Numbered from the stretch's first letter, positions 46,427 through 57,109 are shown. The stretch is 64,000 nucleotides of DNA from Dokdonella immobilis (GCF_900115085.1 NZ_FOVF01000022.1:1-64000); one strand, 5' to 3'. The notes: generated by a model not told the origin, from the sequence alone. Made by a program: numbers and translations.

Positions 46427-49400
46427 TCAGGCCGGTGGTGGAGGTGTCTGCGGCAGGTCGATCGCGGACTCTGGGCGGGCGACCCGCCACGGCCGCCAGT
46501 AGCCGCCGCTCATCCATGCCGTGAAGCCCTGGCGCAGCCAGCCGACCACGGCCCAGGCCAGCCACAGCGCCCAGACCAGCATGACGCCGTTGTAGACCCA
46601 TAGCGGCAGCGAGATCACGCTGGCCGTCGGCAACGCATCCGTACTGCGATCGGCAAACCACTGCAGCTGGTTTGCGTACGAACCATTGCCGCGCACGACC
46701 ATGTCCGGCGAGCCAAGCAGGCCGTTGCGAATGCTCTCGAACAGACAGACCAGGGCGACCAGGCTGAGCACGGCGATGCCGAGCTGGACCAGATTGAAGC
46801 GCCAGTTCGTCTCGGGCGCATTGCGCCCGCGCCAGTCGAGCGCGAACAGCCAGGCCACGACGACGACCAGGGCCAGCCACGAGAAGGTCGAAAAACCGAG
46901 CACGAGCAACAGCCAGTGATGGAAGCGCAGGCGGCCCTTGCGCCAGCGCGCCAGCAGCCAGGCGAGGATGATCGCGACGACGAGTTCGCCCCAGAACAAC
47001 ACGGCCGGGCCCACTGCGGGACCGAACGCGGCGAGCAGCCAGCGATCGCCGGGAAGGGTCGCGACGAGGTTGATGTTGGCGGCGGGCAGGCCGAGCGCGA
47101 TCGGCGGCGTCGCCACGATCGTCGCCATCAGCGCATTTTCGCGCAGTCGCACCTGGAACTTCTGCAGGCCGGGATTGATCGGCAGGCTGAGCTTGCCATC
47201 GAGGATACGCGCGCCGATGGTCGCGCCGTCACGACTGACGTCGAGCAATTCGACGTCGGCGGGCAATCCGATCACCTGGTCGCCGCCCTGGCTCGCACGC
47301 AGGTCGAACTGCAGGGTATGGGTGCGCGCGCGCAGGCCGAACTCGCTGGCCAGGCTCAAGCGGTCAATCGCACGGGTCGCCCCTTCGACCGCTGCCGGCT
47401 TGCTGACTTGCACGGTCAGCGTCTCGCCGGGCAGCGGATGGAATTCGAACTCGTGGAAGCCGTCTCCATCCGCCGAGGTCGTGGCCGTTTCCGGTACGCC
47501 GCTGAACTCGACGTGCCAGGTCGGACCGGCGAGGATGCGCCAGACCTCGGCATGGCTGCCGAGATCGGGAGCGGTCAACTCGAGCGTCGAGGCTTGTTCA
47601 AGCGTGCTGCTCCAGCCGGCCTGACCTTCGCGATCGGCCATGGCCAGGGTCAGCTTGCCGTCGCGCAGCTTGAGGCCCGGGGTCGAGACGTGTTCGCCGT
47701 TGAGGATCGGTACGCTGATCGTGAAACCGCCTTCGCGCGGCGCGAGGCGTTCGACGACGTTTTCGACGCTCCACTCGAGGTCGAGGTTGATCGTCCGGTA
47801 GAGGCGCACGTAGGGCGGGAAGCGTTGTTCCGCCGCGGCGGTCGGTTCGCTCGAGCCGGCCCGGGCACGCGCGAGGGTCAGGGTTTCGGTCAGCAGGCGC
47901 TCGTCGGCGATGCCGCTGGCCTGCCAGTCGGCGGCACTGACCCGGACGCGTGCAGGCATCATCGGAAACGCGAGTGCGATGCGATCGCCGAGTGTGGCGA
48001 AGTCGAACTCGACGCGATGCACACCGCGCTCGACCGCGATCCAGGATTTGCCGGCAATGCCGGCCAAGGCATCACGGGCGACACCGTCGATGCGGATCGA
48101 CTCGAGCCGCAGCGAGGCCTCGTCACCCGGCACCGGCACCGCGCTGCGATCGAGCGCATGTACCTCGAGGGCGACGCGCAGGCGGTCACCGGCCGCATCG
48201 ACTTCGGCGTTGGCGAGCCTGGCGCAGCTCGGAGCACAGGGCGGCGCCTCGAGCAGGCGCGCCTGCAGCTGCTGCAGCAGGCTGTCCGGCGGGAATTCCT
48301 GGGCGCGCGCCTGCGGCATCGAGAGTCCGGCCAGCCCCAGCACGAGCAGTGCGACGCCGGCACTCGATTTCAGCCCAGGGAGGCGGACGCGGGCGTCACC
48401 GAACAAGCGCCAGAGCAACAGTCCGAGCAGGCCGACGAGGATCACGCGCAGCGGGCGCACGAGCCAGGGCGGAGCGATCAGCAAGCGGACTTGCTGATCG
48501 GCCAGGACCGGACCGCTCCAGTTCAGCTGGTAGCGATTGCCGAGTTGCCAGCCCGGCTCGCCGGCGCCGGTCTGGACCACGGTCGACTGGCTGTACCGGT
48601 TGTTCAATTTTGCACGCTTTGCAGGCGCCGCCCGGCTCGCATAGGAAATGACATCCTGTGCCAAATCGAGCCTGCCCTGCTCTTCGCTCTGCACGGGTGG
48701 GGGTGGTGGCGCTGCGGCCGGCATCGGCGCGCTGCGGACTGCTTCACCAACCGCGTTGGCTGCATAGTCTTCTGCAGGTCGCTCGAATTCGACGGTCGCG
48801 CTCTCGACCGCGGGAGTGCCCGACTCGAGTTGCGGATACAAGGCCTCGCGCAACTGGGTGGCGGCGAACGGCAGCGCAATCAGCGCGAGCAGGACCAAAG
48901 CGGCAACGCGCAAGCCGCGCGCGACGTTCGCCAGGCGCCCGGCCGGCAAGGTGCGCACGATCAGGGCCAGCACGATCACCGCCAGCAAGGTCCACAACGG
49001 CGAACCACCTTCCTGGTAGGCGAGCAGCAGGTACAAGCCGGCGAGGACGGCACCACTCCAGCCGAGCAGGCGCCCGGCGACGAGAACAATGATCGCGACG
49101 AGGAAAACGTCGAGCAAGGTCCAGCGCGAAAGCCAGCTGCCGCTGGCCTGGTCGGTACCGGGCGCGGCGATCAGGCGATAGCCATAGGGCAGATGAAGGG
49201 TCGTGGTGACCTGATCGAAGACCGCGCGCCAGCCGGAAACCGGCATCGATGCACTGGCCGACTCGATGCGAACGCCGGCGCTGAGGTCGACATCCGGTTT
49301 GCGCCACTCGACACCGCTGAGATCGGGGGAGGCGCCACGCGTGACCAGCAAGGCATCGTCGTTGTTCGAGGAAGCTTGCGCACGCTGCAGGCGGAACGGC

Positions 49401-50533
49401 GCGGCGACATCGAAGCGCCAACCGTTGCGCATCTGTCCGCTGATGCGATCGCGGGCAAACCAGCCGTCGCCGGAGAAATCGAGCCAGGCCTCGCGTTGCA
49501 GGCTGAGGCGATTGGCCACCTGGTCGTCGAGCCCGCGCGAACGCTGCTCGATGGTGAGCGTCTCGCCATTGTTCATCGCATACGCCGGCAGGGCACTCCA
49601 TGCCGGCGGCACGTCGGCCTGACGCGGATCGACCTGGATCGTGCCGCTGATGCTGGTCACGCGCAGGCTCGGCACCGATTCATAGCTCCAGATCTCCTGC
49701 TCGACCCAGCCGTCGGGAAACCGTACTACCAGCGTGTCGATTGGCGTCGCGGCGCGCGCGCTCAAGCTGACGGTGCTGCTGCCGGGCTGCACCTGTACGT
49801 GCAGGCGACCCTCGTCATCCAGCCGCGCCGACCATTGCGGGCTGCCCAGGACCAGCGGGATGAAGCCCTCCGGCAGGACCGGACCGAGCACCTCCTCGCG
49901 CGCCTGCCCGGAGACGTAGAGGCGTATCTGGGTGGTCAGTTCGCCCGGAATGCCGTCCGTGTATTTGCGAAACACACGCAGATCGAGACTGTCGGCTTCG
50001 ACCGTCGTGGTCTTGCCGCGACCGAGCGTGAGCTGATCGCCGGTGCGCTGCAGCGGCGCGACGCGCTTGCCGTCGACTTCGAGCGCGACGAGCGCGATCG
50101 CGGCCGGCACCTCGAGCGCCTGCGGCCGCTCCGACCAGACCATGCGTGCGCGCAATTCGTGGTCACCGGTGGTCATCCACAGCCGCGGACCGCCACGGTC
50201 GACCACGGCGACAGGCTTGCCATCGAGGGTGACCTGCTGTGGCCAGTGCGCGTCGCTGCCGGGCAGCGGTACCCAGCCGTCGATTTCGAGGTGCCAGCGC
50301 TGCTGCAGCGTGGCGCCTTGCGCGTCGGCGGCGATTTCGAGGGTACCGGGCCAAAGGCAGGCGAAATCACCCGGCTTCGTCGCCGATGCTCCCGCGAGCA
50401 ACGGACATTCGCGGTATTGGCGATCCTTCATGACCCAGCCACGCCAGGCCTCGAGACTGGCCGGTATGGCGTTGGCCGCGGCTTGCGCGCTCGCGCAGCA
50501 AAGCAGGCCCAGCAACACGATCAATGGACGCAT
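46427..50533 (-). CDS. Very large membrane protein of unknown function
   Basis: This 1368-aa protein starts at the ATG at 50533 behind GGAG and has a signal peptide ([15 protein letters not shown]). Long beta-rich regions alternate with membrane segments: a cluster near residues 470-560, another near 690-745, and several in the last 200 residues ('[19 protein letters not shown]'). Near 720-745 the sequence '[20 protein letters not shown]' looks like a second signal peptide, as if two exported proteins had fused. It is encoded with a PycTM-like protein and a VIT/vWA protein upstream and prmC downstream on the same strand. I do not recognise the family. Confidence 0.78.
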   Translation of the reverse strand: MRPLIVLLGLLCCASAQAAANAIPASLEAWRGWVMKDRQYRECPLLAGASATKPGDFACLWPGTLEIAADAQGATLQQRWHLEIDGWVPLPGSDAHWPQQVTLDGKPVAVVDRGGPRLWMTTGDHELRARMVWSERPQALEVPAAIALVALEVDGKRVAPLQRTGDQLTLGRGKTTTVEADSLDLRVFRKYTDGIPGELTTQIRLYVSGQAREEVLGPVLPEGFIPLVLGSPQWSARLDDEGRLHVQVQPGSSTVSLSARAATPIDTLVVRFPDGWVEQEIWSYESVPSLRVTSISGTIQVDPRQADVPPAWSALPAYAMNNGETLTIEQRSRGLDDQVANRLSLQREAWLDFSGDGWFARDRISGQMRNGWRFDVAAPFRLQRAQASSNNDDALLVTRGASPDLSGVEWRKPDVDLSAGVRIESASASMPVSGWRAVFDQVTTTLHLPYGYRLIAAPGTDQASGSWLSRWTLLDVFLVAIIVLVAGRLLGWSGAVLAGLYLLLAYQEGGSPLWTLLAVIVLALIVRTLPAGRLANVARGLRVAALVLLALIALPFAATQLREALYPQLESGTPAVESATVEFERPAEDYAANAVGEAVRSAPMPAAAPPPPPVQSEEQGRLDLAQDVISYASRAAPAKRAKLNNRYSQSTVVQTGAGEPGWQLGNRYQLNWSGPVLADQQVRLLIAPPWLVRPLRVILVGLLGLLLWRLFGDARVRLPGLKSSAGVALLVLGLAGLSMPQARAQEFPPDSLLQQLQARLLEAPPCAPSCARLANAEVDAAGDRLRVALEVHALDRSAVPVPGDEASLRLESIRIDGVARDALAGIAGKSWIAVERGVHRVEFDFATLGDRIALAFPMMPARVRVSAADWQASGIADERLLTETLTLARARAGSSEPTAAAEQRFPPYVRLYRTINLDLEWSVENVVERLAPREGGFTISVPILNGEHVSTPGLKLRDGKLTLAMADREGQAGWSSTLEQASTLELTAPDLGSHAEVWRILAGPTWHVEFSGVPETATTSADGDGFHEFEFHPLPGETLTVQVSKPAAVEGATRAIDRLSLASEFGLRARTHTLQFDLRASQGGDQVIGLPADVELLDVSRDGATIGARILDGKLSLPINPGLQKFQVRLRENALMATIVATPPIALGLPAANINLVATLPGDRWLLAAFGPAVGPAVLFWGELVVAIILAWLLARWRKGRLRFHHWLLLVLGFSTFSWLALVVVVAWLFALDWRGRNAPETNWRFNLVQLGIAVLSLVALVCLFESIRNGLLGSPDMVVRGNGSYANQLQWFADRSTDALPTASVISLPLWVYNGVMLVWALWLAWAVVGWLRQGFTAWMSGGYWRPWRVARPESAIDLPQTPPPPA

Positions 50534-50628
50534 GAGCGACTCCTTGCGATTCGGATCGGCAGTGCCGTGCAACGCCCGTGGCGGGTGCCCGGGGTTTGTA
50601 CGGCGTCGCCGGCAGCGGCGAAACCGCT

Positions 50629-51180
50629 TCAATGCGTGAGCAGGCGCCAGCCTTGTTCGAGACAGGCGAGGATGAAGCCGGTCAGGAAGAACAGGTAGCT
50701 GTAGCGCAGGTAGCGATACTTGTGGTGGGACAGGTAGGTACCCAGCGAATACAGATCCAGTGCCCAGGTCTTGTAGGGGGTGCCATCGGGCATCAGCACC
50801 TTGTTCATCTCGGCCAGGTAGCGTTCGCGCGACAGTTCGGCGAAGTGACCGAAGAACAGCAGGTTGAAATGCGGCGGCAGCGCTTCGTCCTTGAGCCGGA
50901 TCGGCCGGTACTTGGGCAGCACGGCGAGGATGGCCAGCAGCAGCGCCACCAGGGTGAAACCGGCCAGGGTCAGGACCGAGACGCGCAGTTCGGGATCGGT
51001 CAGCCGGCCCAGCGAGAGGGTCAGCACGATCGAGGACACGGTGATGATGATGTTGGCCTTGGTATCGGCCATCGCCGACAGTTGCACGTGATGCTGCTGC
51101 GCAGTGCGCATCACGTTGTCCGCGGTATTGCGCTCCGGAATCTGGTCATAGGACAGCGGGGGCCGCGGGGTTTCGCTCAT
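50629..51180 (-). CDS. PycTM-like (DUF5706) membrane protein
   Basis: The 183-aa protein shows the pattern of Pycsar-effector-type membrane proteins: 'HVQLSAMADTKANIIITVSSIVLTLSLG' (about residues 30-57) with the ADTKAN motif at the start of the first span, a second span 'VSVLTLAGFTLVALLLAILAVLP', a soluble middle with 'HFNLLFFGHFAELSRERYLAEM', and a last span 'YLFFLTGFILACLEQ'. No nucleotide cyclase gene is adjacent, so a complete Pycsar defence pair is not supported. It sits between the VIT/vWA gene and the 1368-aa protein gene on the same strand and may work with them. Confidence 0.7.
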   Translation of the reverse strand: MSETPRPPLSYDQIPERNTADNVMRTAQQHHVQLSAMADTKANIIITVSSIVLTLSLGRLTDPELRVSVLTLAGFTLVALLLAILAVLPKYRPIRLKDEALPPHFNLLFFGHFAELSRERYLAEMNKVLMPDGTPYKTWALDLYSLGTYLSHHKYRYLRYSYLFFLTGFILACLEQGWRLLTH

Positions 51181-51309
51181 TCGGGCAATCCGGGTCGGTG
51201 GCTGACCGGCATCTTACTGCTTTGTGCGCCGATTTTTTGGTCAACCACCCTCCCCGGCCGGGCCGGCGAGGGTGGCTGATCGATCGACCCGGGCCCACGA
51301 CGCGATGGC

Positions 51310-54300
51310 TCAGGGTTGGCTTGCACCCGCCGCGCCGACCTCGAACTCACCGACCAGCACGGTCTCCTGGCGATCCTCCAGACGCAGGATCGTCGACTGC
51401 TCGCGCGCCCGCGGCGTTCCGAACGCCGTGATCAGGGCCAGGCGCAGGGTCACCGTGCCCGAGATGAGCTGCTGGCGATTGCCGTAATAGTTCGCCTCGA
51501 CCTTGTAGCGGCCCGGCAGCGCCGCCTTGAGCATGAATTCCTCCGGGCCGTAACCCGAGGTCAGGTCGGCCGACATGCGCCCGCCCTGGCGGGTCAGGCG
51601 ATTGCCGTAGTAGGCGCGCTCGCCGTTCGGATCGGTCACCCACAGGTCCATGTCGGAGTTGTCGGCATCCCAGTTCAGCACCACGCGCAGGTCGACCGGC
51701 AGGTTGCGCAGCAGGCGCTTGTCGAAGCGCGAGGTGTCGATGGCGCCCGGGTGCGTGGCGATCAGTGCGTTCATTTCGGTCAGCGCGATCAGGCCGACCT
51801 CGGCGAAGCGTCCATCCCACTCGCGTTTGGCCACCTCGTAGAGCGCATCCGCCGCATCCTGCAGCGCACCGAAGTCGGCATAGGCAAGGCCGAGGTCGCG
51901 GAACGACTGCGGTTCGAACGGGGCGAGCTCGCGGACCTGCTCGAACAGCGGCACCGCAAACTGCGGCTTGCCGGCCTGCAGCAGGCGATAGCCGAGGATG
52001 CGCAGGATCGCGCGATTCTCGAGATCCATCTCGGCCAGATTGGACAGCACGCGCAGGCCGAGTGCGTCCTGCTTTCGTTCGAACAGCAGATCGGCAGCAT
52101 CGAGATAAAAGGCGCTGCTGTTGAGCCAGTCCGCACGCGCATCGAGATAGGTCACGTAGAGATCGCTGTCGCTGGCGGCACGCAGGCGGGCCAGATAAGG
52201 CGCATCGGGCGTCCATTTCTTCAGGCCGATGCTGATCGGCGGTGCCGCAAACTGATTGCCGGCATCATTGTTGCGCGCGTCGGCATCCTGCTTGCTCTCG
52301 GCCGCCGAAGCAATCGCGCTGTCGGCGACCCCGCCAGCCAGCATCGGCGCCGGTTCGGCCATGGGCGCGGGAGGTGGTGCCGCCGGCTGCTCGCGAGAGG
52401 CCGGCGCCTGCCGCGTGCTGCCGACTGCGCGTTCGGCTCGGGCGAGTTCCTTCGCCAGTACATGGACTTCCGGGGTTTTCGGGAAATCGCGCTTCCACCA
52501 GGCGATCTTCTCGGCGTACTGCTGGGCGATCTGCTGGAGGTGCGCCTTGAGTCGGACGTCTTCGTCATGCGCATGGTCCGCCTTCAGCATGTCGTAGCGC
52601 GAGCGTAGCGATGCTGGCGGCTCGATGCCATGGCGCACATAGTCAGCGACGTCATCGAGCACGATCAGCGAGGTCTCGGCCGTGAGCAGGCCGAACTTGA
52701 GGCCGAGGCGACGGATCTGTTCGCGGTTCGCGGGGTTGTCGCCATCGAGCCGGTCGATCTCGAGTCGGGCCCATTGACGCGCGAGCAGCGGCGCCTCGTT
52801 GCCTGCGCCAGCGGCCGAGCCTTCGTCGCGGATTGGCACGCGAATGCGCCGCTGCCTTCCGTCCGGGTCGCGCAGCTGGACCTCGATCGCCGCCGGCAGG
52901 CTGCCACGGAACCTTCCGCTGATGCGCAGGCGGCCATTGCCGACGATGCGACGGTCGATGAGCAGTTCGCCATCGCCGGAATCCACACTCGCGGTGACCT
53001 CGGTTTGCGCCTGCAGCAGGGTGTCGATGGCTGCCTGGCGACCGCCGGCGAGATCGATCAATGCCCCGCTTCTGGTCGCTGACCGGTTCAGAACCAGGTG
53101 GCGCATCCAGGCACGGTTGGCCGAGGCCGAGGCGACCACGGGATAGATGCGCAGATCCGGATTCGCCGGGCGTTCGCGCGCGATGTCCGCACCGAAGTTG
53201 TCGAGACCATCGCTGAAGAACAGCACTTCGTCGATGCCGTTCGCTAGCGGCCAGTCGTGCAGGTTCGAGGCGCCATCGTAGACGGTGTCCTGCAAGGCGC
53301 GCCGCAGCGCCGTCCAGTCGCCTCCGCGAATCGTGAAGGAGGCGGCGGGCTCGGCCACGTCGCGCAGGCGGACAAGATCGACCGTGCCATTGCGCATGGC
53401 CTTGAAATAGGCGTCGAGCAGTGCGAATTCCGCGGCGTGATCGCGCAGGCGTCCGGACATCGAGCTGTCCCAGAAGATCGCGATGCGCGAAGGCAGGGCG
53501 CGCGCGGCGCGGCGCCAGGCGATGGGTGCGTCGAGCTGCACGTAGGTCTCGCCGCCCCAGCCCTGTGCGACCGCGGCGATGGCGGCGGCTTTCGCGCTGC
53601 CATCCGGAAGCGAAATTTCAAGCCAGCCACGCGCGGCGAAATCCTTGCGCTGGATCGTGCCGCGGTACCAGCTTCCACTTTGGGCCAGTTCGATCGGCCT
53701 GCCGTCGATGGCGAGGCCGCTGGGCGTACCAGCCGGCGAAGCGACCCGCACCTCGAGCGTGAAGGAGGCCAGTGGCTCGGCCTGGGCCAGGGCGAATCGA
53801 TAGTGATAGCGACCCTGGGCTGATGCCAACGGCTCGCTGTAGTGGACGACGACGCGGCGCGTGCCGCGCGCCGGCAACGGGTAGACGCGAAGACGGAAGT
53901 TTTCGCCGGCGGTCGTTTCAAGCAGGGCCGGATCGACCCGACGCCGGATCACTTCTTCGAAGACCTGCTTGCCTCGGGCTTTTTCGACCGGTACCGCGTC
54001 GCGCAGTTCGCCATCGATGTCGAGGGCGAAGCCGTCGATCTCCTGGCCGGCCAGTAATGGAAACCTGAGCTCGCCTTCGAGCACGCGGTCGTTCGGGTTG
54101 AAGAACCGCATCTCGACCCGGGTACGCGCAAGACCGCCGGCGATCTCGCTGCGTACGTCCAGGGATTGCAGCTCGATGGGCTGTCCGCGCTTGCCGATAT
54201 CGAGGCTGACCGGCGGCGGCAGCGGCGCCGTGTCGATGGAAATGCGCGGGGTCTGCGCACTGGAAATGGCCGAGCCGGCCAGCAGAGCCGAAAACAGGCA

Positions 54301-54321
54301 GGTCGCGATCGTTCGGTTCAT
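51310..54321 (-). CDS. Exported VIT, von Willebrand A and DUF2135 domain protein
   Basis: The 1003-aa protein has a signal peptide (ATCLFSALLAGSAISSAQ). A VIT domain spans about residues 40-165 ('SLDVRSEIAGGLARTRVEMRFFN', 'EVIRRRVDPALLE'). A vWA-like domain follows (about 270-430; 'IAIFWDSSMSGRLRD' with 'EVLFFSDGLDNFG'), in which the usual DxSxS metal site reads DSSMS. A helical TPR-like stretch (about 720-870) and a DUF2135 beta-sandwich ('VVLNWDADNSDMDLWVTDPNGE') end it. An Ala/Pro-rich linker lies near 640-665. It leads the minus-strand group of membrane proteins. Binding of cell-surface or matrix proteins is inferred. Confidence 0.85.
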   Translation of the reverse strand: MNRTIATCLFSALLAGSAISSAQTPRISIDTAPLPPPVSLDIGKRGQPIELQSLDVRSEIAGGLARTRVEMRFFNPNDRVLEGELRFPLLAGQEIDGFALDIDGELRDAVPVEKARGKQVFEEVIRRRVDPALLETTAGENFRLRVYPLPARGTRRVVVHYSEPLASAQGRYHYRFALAQAEPLASFTLEVRVASPAGTPSGLAIDGRPIELAQSGSWYRGTIQRKDFAARGWLEISLPDGSAKAAAIAAVAQGWGGETYVQLDAPIAWRRAARALPSRIAIFWDSSMSGRLRDHAAEFALLDAYFKAMRNGTVDLVRLRDVAEPAASFTIRGGDWTALRRALQDTVYDGASNLHDWPLANGIDEVLFFSDGLDNFGADIARERPANPDLRIYPVVASASANRAWMRHLVLNRSATRSGALIDLAGGRQAAIDTLLQAQTEVTASVDSGDGELLIDRRIVGNGRLRISGRFRGSLPAAIEVQLRDPDGRQRRIRVPIRDEGSAAGAGNEAPLLARQWARLEIDRLDGDNPANREQIRRLGLKFGLLTAETSLIVLDDVADYVRHGIEPPASLRSRYDMLKADHAHDEDVRLKAHLQQIAQQYAEKIAWWKRDFPKTPEVHVLAKELARAERAVGSTRQAPASREQPAAPPPAPMAEPAPMLAGGVADSAIASAAESKQDADARNNDAGNQFAAPPISIGLKKWTPDAPYLARLRAASDSDLYVTYLDARADWLNSSAFYLDAADLLFERKQDALGLRVLSNLAEMDLENRAILRILGYRLLQAGKPQFAVPLFEQVRELAPFEPQSFRDLGLAYADFGALQDAADALYEVAKREWDGRFAEVGLIALTEMNALIATHPGAIDTSRFDKRLLRNLPVDLRVVLNWDADNSDMDLWVTDPNGERAYYGNRLTRQGGRMSADLTSGYGPEEFMLKAALPGRYKVEANYYGNRQQLISGTVTLRLALITAFGTPRAREQSTILRLEDRQETVLVGEFEVGAAGASQP

Positions 54322-54346
54322 CGGATTCGGTCCGTTGGAGACAGGA

Positions 54347-54365
54347 TGCAACAGCAGCTGTTGCA
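54347..54365. promoter_or_regulatory. Perfect palindrome upstream of the VIT/vWA gene
   Basis: TGCAACAG-CAG-CTGTTGCA is a perfect 8-bp inverted repeat centred 35 nt upstream of the ATG at 54321. It could be an operator or a 5' leader hairpin; nothing identifies a regulator. Confidence 0.35.
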
Positions 54366-54415
54366 GGATCGTCCAACGCGAGCGAATCCGGAACGGGGTC
54401 AGAGACCGTTAAACC

Positions 54416-54475
54416 GGACCCGCACTCCGTCATGGAATGCGGGTCCTCCCCCGAACGGGCCTCAGCCGAGGCCCG
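54416..54475 (-). terminator. Two hairpins downstream of ahpC-ahpD
   Basis: Just past the ahpD stop, two stems follow on the minus strand: CGGGCCTC-GGCT-GAGGCCCG (54475 to 54468 pairs with 54463 to 54456), then a 13-bp stem with one mismatch around GGACCCGCA...TGCGGGTCC (54446 to 54416). Neither has a strong U-tract, so they may mark Rho-dependent 3' ends or block decay. Confidence 0.5.
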
Positions 54476-54481
54476 GCGAAA

Positions 54482-55021
54482 TCAGGCAGCGGCCTGGGCC
54501 TGTTCACTGGCCACGGCGACCGCGTGGATGACCGCGGCGATGCGGGCCGCGCTCTGGATCGCCACCGGCGCCACGTCGTGCTTGCGCAGGGTCTTCTCGT
54601 GCGACTCCAGGCACATGCCGCAGCCCTTGATCGCCGAGACCGCCAGCGAGGCGAGCTCGAAATCGACCTTCTCGCAGCCCGGATTGGCCATCACGTTCAT
54701 GCGAAGTCCGGCGCGCAGCTTGGCGTACTCGTCATCGCCGACCAGGTGAACGAAGCGGTAGTAGATGTTGTTCATGCCCATGATCGCCGCCGCCGCACGC
54801 GCGGCGTTCAGTTCGGCGTCGCTGAGCTGGCCGTCGAAATGCGACCTGACCGCGGTGGTCAGCGGCGCGTGGCGCGAAGCGATCGCGCTGGCGATGGCGA
54901 TGATCGCGACCTGCTTCGGGTTGAGCCCGGGCGCGCCCGATTCACTGAGTACCGAATCGAGGTTGAGACGCAGGTCCTTGGCGTAATCGGGCAACTGGGC
55001 CTTGATGTCGTTGAGGTTCAT
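54482..55021 (-). CDS. ahpD: Alkylhydroperoxidase AhpD
   Basis: AhpD is the helical thiol reductant that recycles AhpC, replacing AhpF in many bacteria. The 179-aa protein (the mycobacterial one has 177) has the CxxC site at Cys134 and Cys137 followed by the catalytic His141 ([13 protein letters not shown]), and '[20 protein letters not shown]' earlier. AGGAG precedes the ATG at 55021. ahpC lies upstream on the same strand with a 269-nt gap, an unusually long space that may hold a separate promoter. Confidence 0.94.
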   Translation of the reverse strand: MNLNDIKAQLPDYAKDLRLNLDSVLSESGAPGLNPKQVAIIAIASAIASRHAPLTTAVRSHFDGQLSDAELNAARAAAAIMGMNNIYYRFVHLVGDDEYAKLRAGLRMNVMANPGCEKVDFELASLAVSAIKGCGMCLESHEKTLRKHDVAPVAIQSAARIAAVIHAVAVASEQAQAAA

Positions 55022-55290
55022 CGGGTTCTCCTGGGGTTCGGGTCGACAGCCGGATTCGTCCTGCCCACGGGCAGGATGCGGATTCGGCATTGGAAAAAGG
55101 GGGCGGCGGGTTCGGGGAGGAACCCGCCGCCCGGGACGGCGCCGTGGGGAGGGGAGGTACGACGCCGTCCTGACAGTCGGGCAATGATTGCGTGAATACA
55201 TCACCCTGGAGAACGCCCCCCTGATCTGGGGTCGGCTTTCGCGGGCACAAGGACCGCGACACTTTGCCGTCAGGCGTCTCCGGTTTTCGT

Positions 55291-55833
55291 TCAGGCAACC
55301 TTTAGCACGTCGTCGCCCTTGTTCCAGTTGCACGGGCAGAGTTCGTCGGTCTGCAGCGCATCGAGCACGCGCAGCACTTCCTGCGGGTTGCGGCCAACGC
55401 TGCCGGCGGTCACGTAGGCGAACTGGATGACGCCATCCGGATCGACCAGGAAGGTCGCGCGCTTGGCCACGCCCTCTTCCTCATCGAGGATGCCGAGTGC
55501 CGTGGTCAGGCGCTTGGCCGTGTCGGCCAGCATCGGGAACGGCAGGTCGTTCAGGTCCTTGTGGTCCTTGCGCCAGGCCAGGTGCACGAACTCGCTGTCG
55601 GTGCTCGCCGCGAGCACCTGGGTGTCGCGATCGGCGAACTGGCTGTTCAGGTCGCCGAAGCCCTTGATTTCGGTCGGGCAGACGAAGGTGAAGTCCTTCG
55701 GGTAGAAGAACACGAGCAGCCACTTGCCGGCGTAGGTCTGGTTGTTGATCGTGGCAAACGCCTTTTCGACGCTTTCGGTGGATACGGTGGCCTTGAGATT
55801 GAATTCGGGGAACTTGTCGCCAACAGTCAGCAT
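55291..55833 (-). CDS. ahpC: Peroxiredoxin AhpC
   Basis: AhpC reduces hydrogen peroxide and organic hydroperoxides in the cytoplasm. The 180-aa protein has the peroxidatic Cys52 in FTFVCPTE and C-terminal cysteines at 166 and 168 ([10 protein letters not shown]), a pattern of the AhpD-dependent type. GGAGCGATCC precedes the ATG at 55833. It is divergent from oxyR with 144 nt between, the classic arrangement for OxyR control, and is followed by ahpD. Confidence 0.96.
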   Translation of the reverse strand: MLTVGDKFPEFNLKATVSTESVEKAFATINNQTYAGKWLLVFFYPKDFTFVCPTEIKGFGDLNSQFADRDTQVLAASTDSEFVHLAWRKDHKDLNDLPFPMLADTAKRLTTALGILDEEEGVAKRATFLVDPDGVIQFAYVTAGSVGRNPQEVLRVLDALQTDELCPCNWNKGDDVLKVA

Positions 55834-55919
55834 GGATCGCTCCTATTTGGAAGTGGGAAGAAAACGGGGTTCTGGTCGGACAGCGCCGACCGATGGGGAC
55901 AGTCTAGTGATCCGGTTTC

Positions 55920-55955
55920 AATCAATCCAATTGATTGATAGTATCCGTTCGATAG
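55920..55955. promoter_or_regulatory. Candidate OxyR operator between ahpC and oxyR
   Basis: A perfect dyad AATCAAT-CCA-ATTGATT (55920-55936) is followed directly by two GATAG repeats 14 bp apart (55937 and 55951). GATAG half-sites recall the ATAG elements of OxyR operators. The location, 23-58 nt before oxyR and 87-122 nt before ahpC, suits dual control. The spacing does not match the textbook E. coli site. Confidence 0.45.
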
Positions 55956-55977
55956 TCACAGACAATGGCCCGGCAGC

Positions 55978-56985
55978 ATGAACCTGCGTGACCTCCGATA
56001 TCTGGTCTCTCTTTCCGAATACAAGCATTTTGGCCGTGCGGCGGAGGCCAGCTTTGTCAGCCAGCCGACCCTGTCGACGCAGATCAAGAAGCTCGAGGAC
56101 GAGCTCGGCGTGGCCCTGGTCGAACGCACGCCGCGCAAGGTCCTGCTGACCGAGGTCGGTCGCGAGATCGCCCTGCGCGCGCGCGACGTGCTGAACGAGG
56201 TCGAGCAGATCAGGGCGATCGCGCGCAGGACCCTCGATCCCGAGTCGGGCACCGTGCGCCTCGGCATTTTCCCGACCCTGGGTCCGTACCTGCTACCGCA
56301 CATGGTGCCGCGGATACGCGCACGCTTTCCGCGCCTCGAGTTGCTGCTGCTCGAGGAGAAAACCGAAAACGTCCTGCGCCAGCTGCGCGAAGGCCGCATC
56401 GACGCAGGCATCCTCGCCCTGCCCGTGCACGATCACCAGTTGCATGTGGAAAAGCTGTTCGAGGAACCGTTCGTGCTGGCCGTGCCCGAGGACAACCCGC
56501 TGGTCGAGCGCAAGACGCTGAAGCTCGAGGACCTGGCCGACCAGAGCATCCTCCTGCTCGAGGACGGCCATTGCCTGCGCGACCAGGCCCTCGAGGTGTG
56601 CCAGCTGGCGGGCGCCGGCGAGAAGACCGGGTTCCGCGCGACCAGCCTCGAAACCCTGCGCCAGATGGTCGCCGCCAATGTCGGCATCACCCTGCTGCCG
56701 ACCCTGGCGGTCAAGCCACCGGTGCCGCAGGCCGACCATGTGCGCCTGATCCGCTTCAGCGGTCGTGCGCCGAGCCGTCACATCGCCATGGTCTGGCGCA
56801 AGAGTTCGGCGCTGAACGGATTCCTCGCCGATTTCGCCCGGCTGTTCCGCGAACTGCCGGCGCAGCTGCTCGATCCGGACGACCTGTTCGACGATGCCCC
56901 GGCGCCTGGACCGGGGGCCAAGGCAGGTGCGCCGAAGGCGGCCGGCGGCAAGCGAGCAAGGAAGGTTGCATCGGGCAGTCATTGA
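55978..56985 (+). CDS. oxyR: Hydrogen peroxide-inducible LysR-type regulator OxyR
   Basis: OxyR senses peroxide through a disulfide and activates ahpC, katG and related genes. The 335-aa protein begins MNLRDLRYLVSLSEYKHFGRAAEASFVSQP, the OxyR-type helix-turn-helix. The redox cysteines fall at residues 199 and 208 (GHCLRDQALEVC), the same numbers as in E. coli. An Ala/Gly/Lys-rich tail of about 30 residues follows the effector domain. It is divergent from ahpC. Confidence 0.96.
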   Translation: MNLRDLRYLVSLSEYKHFGRAAEASFVSQPTLSTQIKKLEDELGVALVERTPRKVLLTEVGREIALRARDVLNEVEQIRAIARRTLDPESGTVRLGIFPTLGPYLLPHMVPRIRARFPRLELLLLEEKTENVLRQLREGRIDAGILALPVHDHQLHVEKLFEEPFVLAVPEDNPLVERKTLKLEDLADQSILLLEDGHCLRDQALEVCQLAGAGEKTGFRATSLETLRQMVAANVGITLLPTLAVKPPVPQADHVRLIRFSGRAPSRHIAMVWRKSSALNGFLADFARLFRELPAQLLDPDDLFDDAPAPGPGAKAGAPKAAGGKRARKVASGSH

Positions 56986-57109
56986 GCCTGCCGATGGACT
57001 CCATCGGCACAGTCTATTTCCACCCTGCCGCGCGTGGTGCTACGTTGCGGCAGGCAGCGCCACCCTCGGTCGATTTCGTCGCAAGTCCCCACTCCAGGAG
57101 GTGAACACC

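Noticed and set aside
50629-51180. Complete Pycsar anti-phage system
   Set aside because: A PycTM-like protein is present but no nucleotide cyclase lies next to it, so only the effector-like domain is supported.
51245-51275. Terminator between the VIT/vWA gene and the PycTM-like gene
   Set aside because: An 8-bp stem (CCACCCTC/GAGGGTGG) exists, but on the transcribed minus strand it is followed by an A-run rather than a U-run, so it is not a classic terminator.
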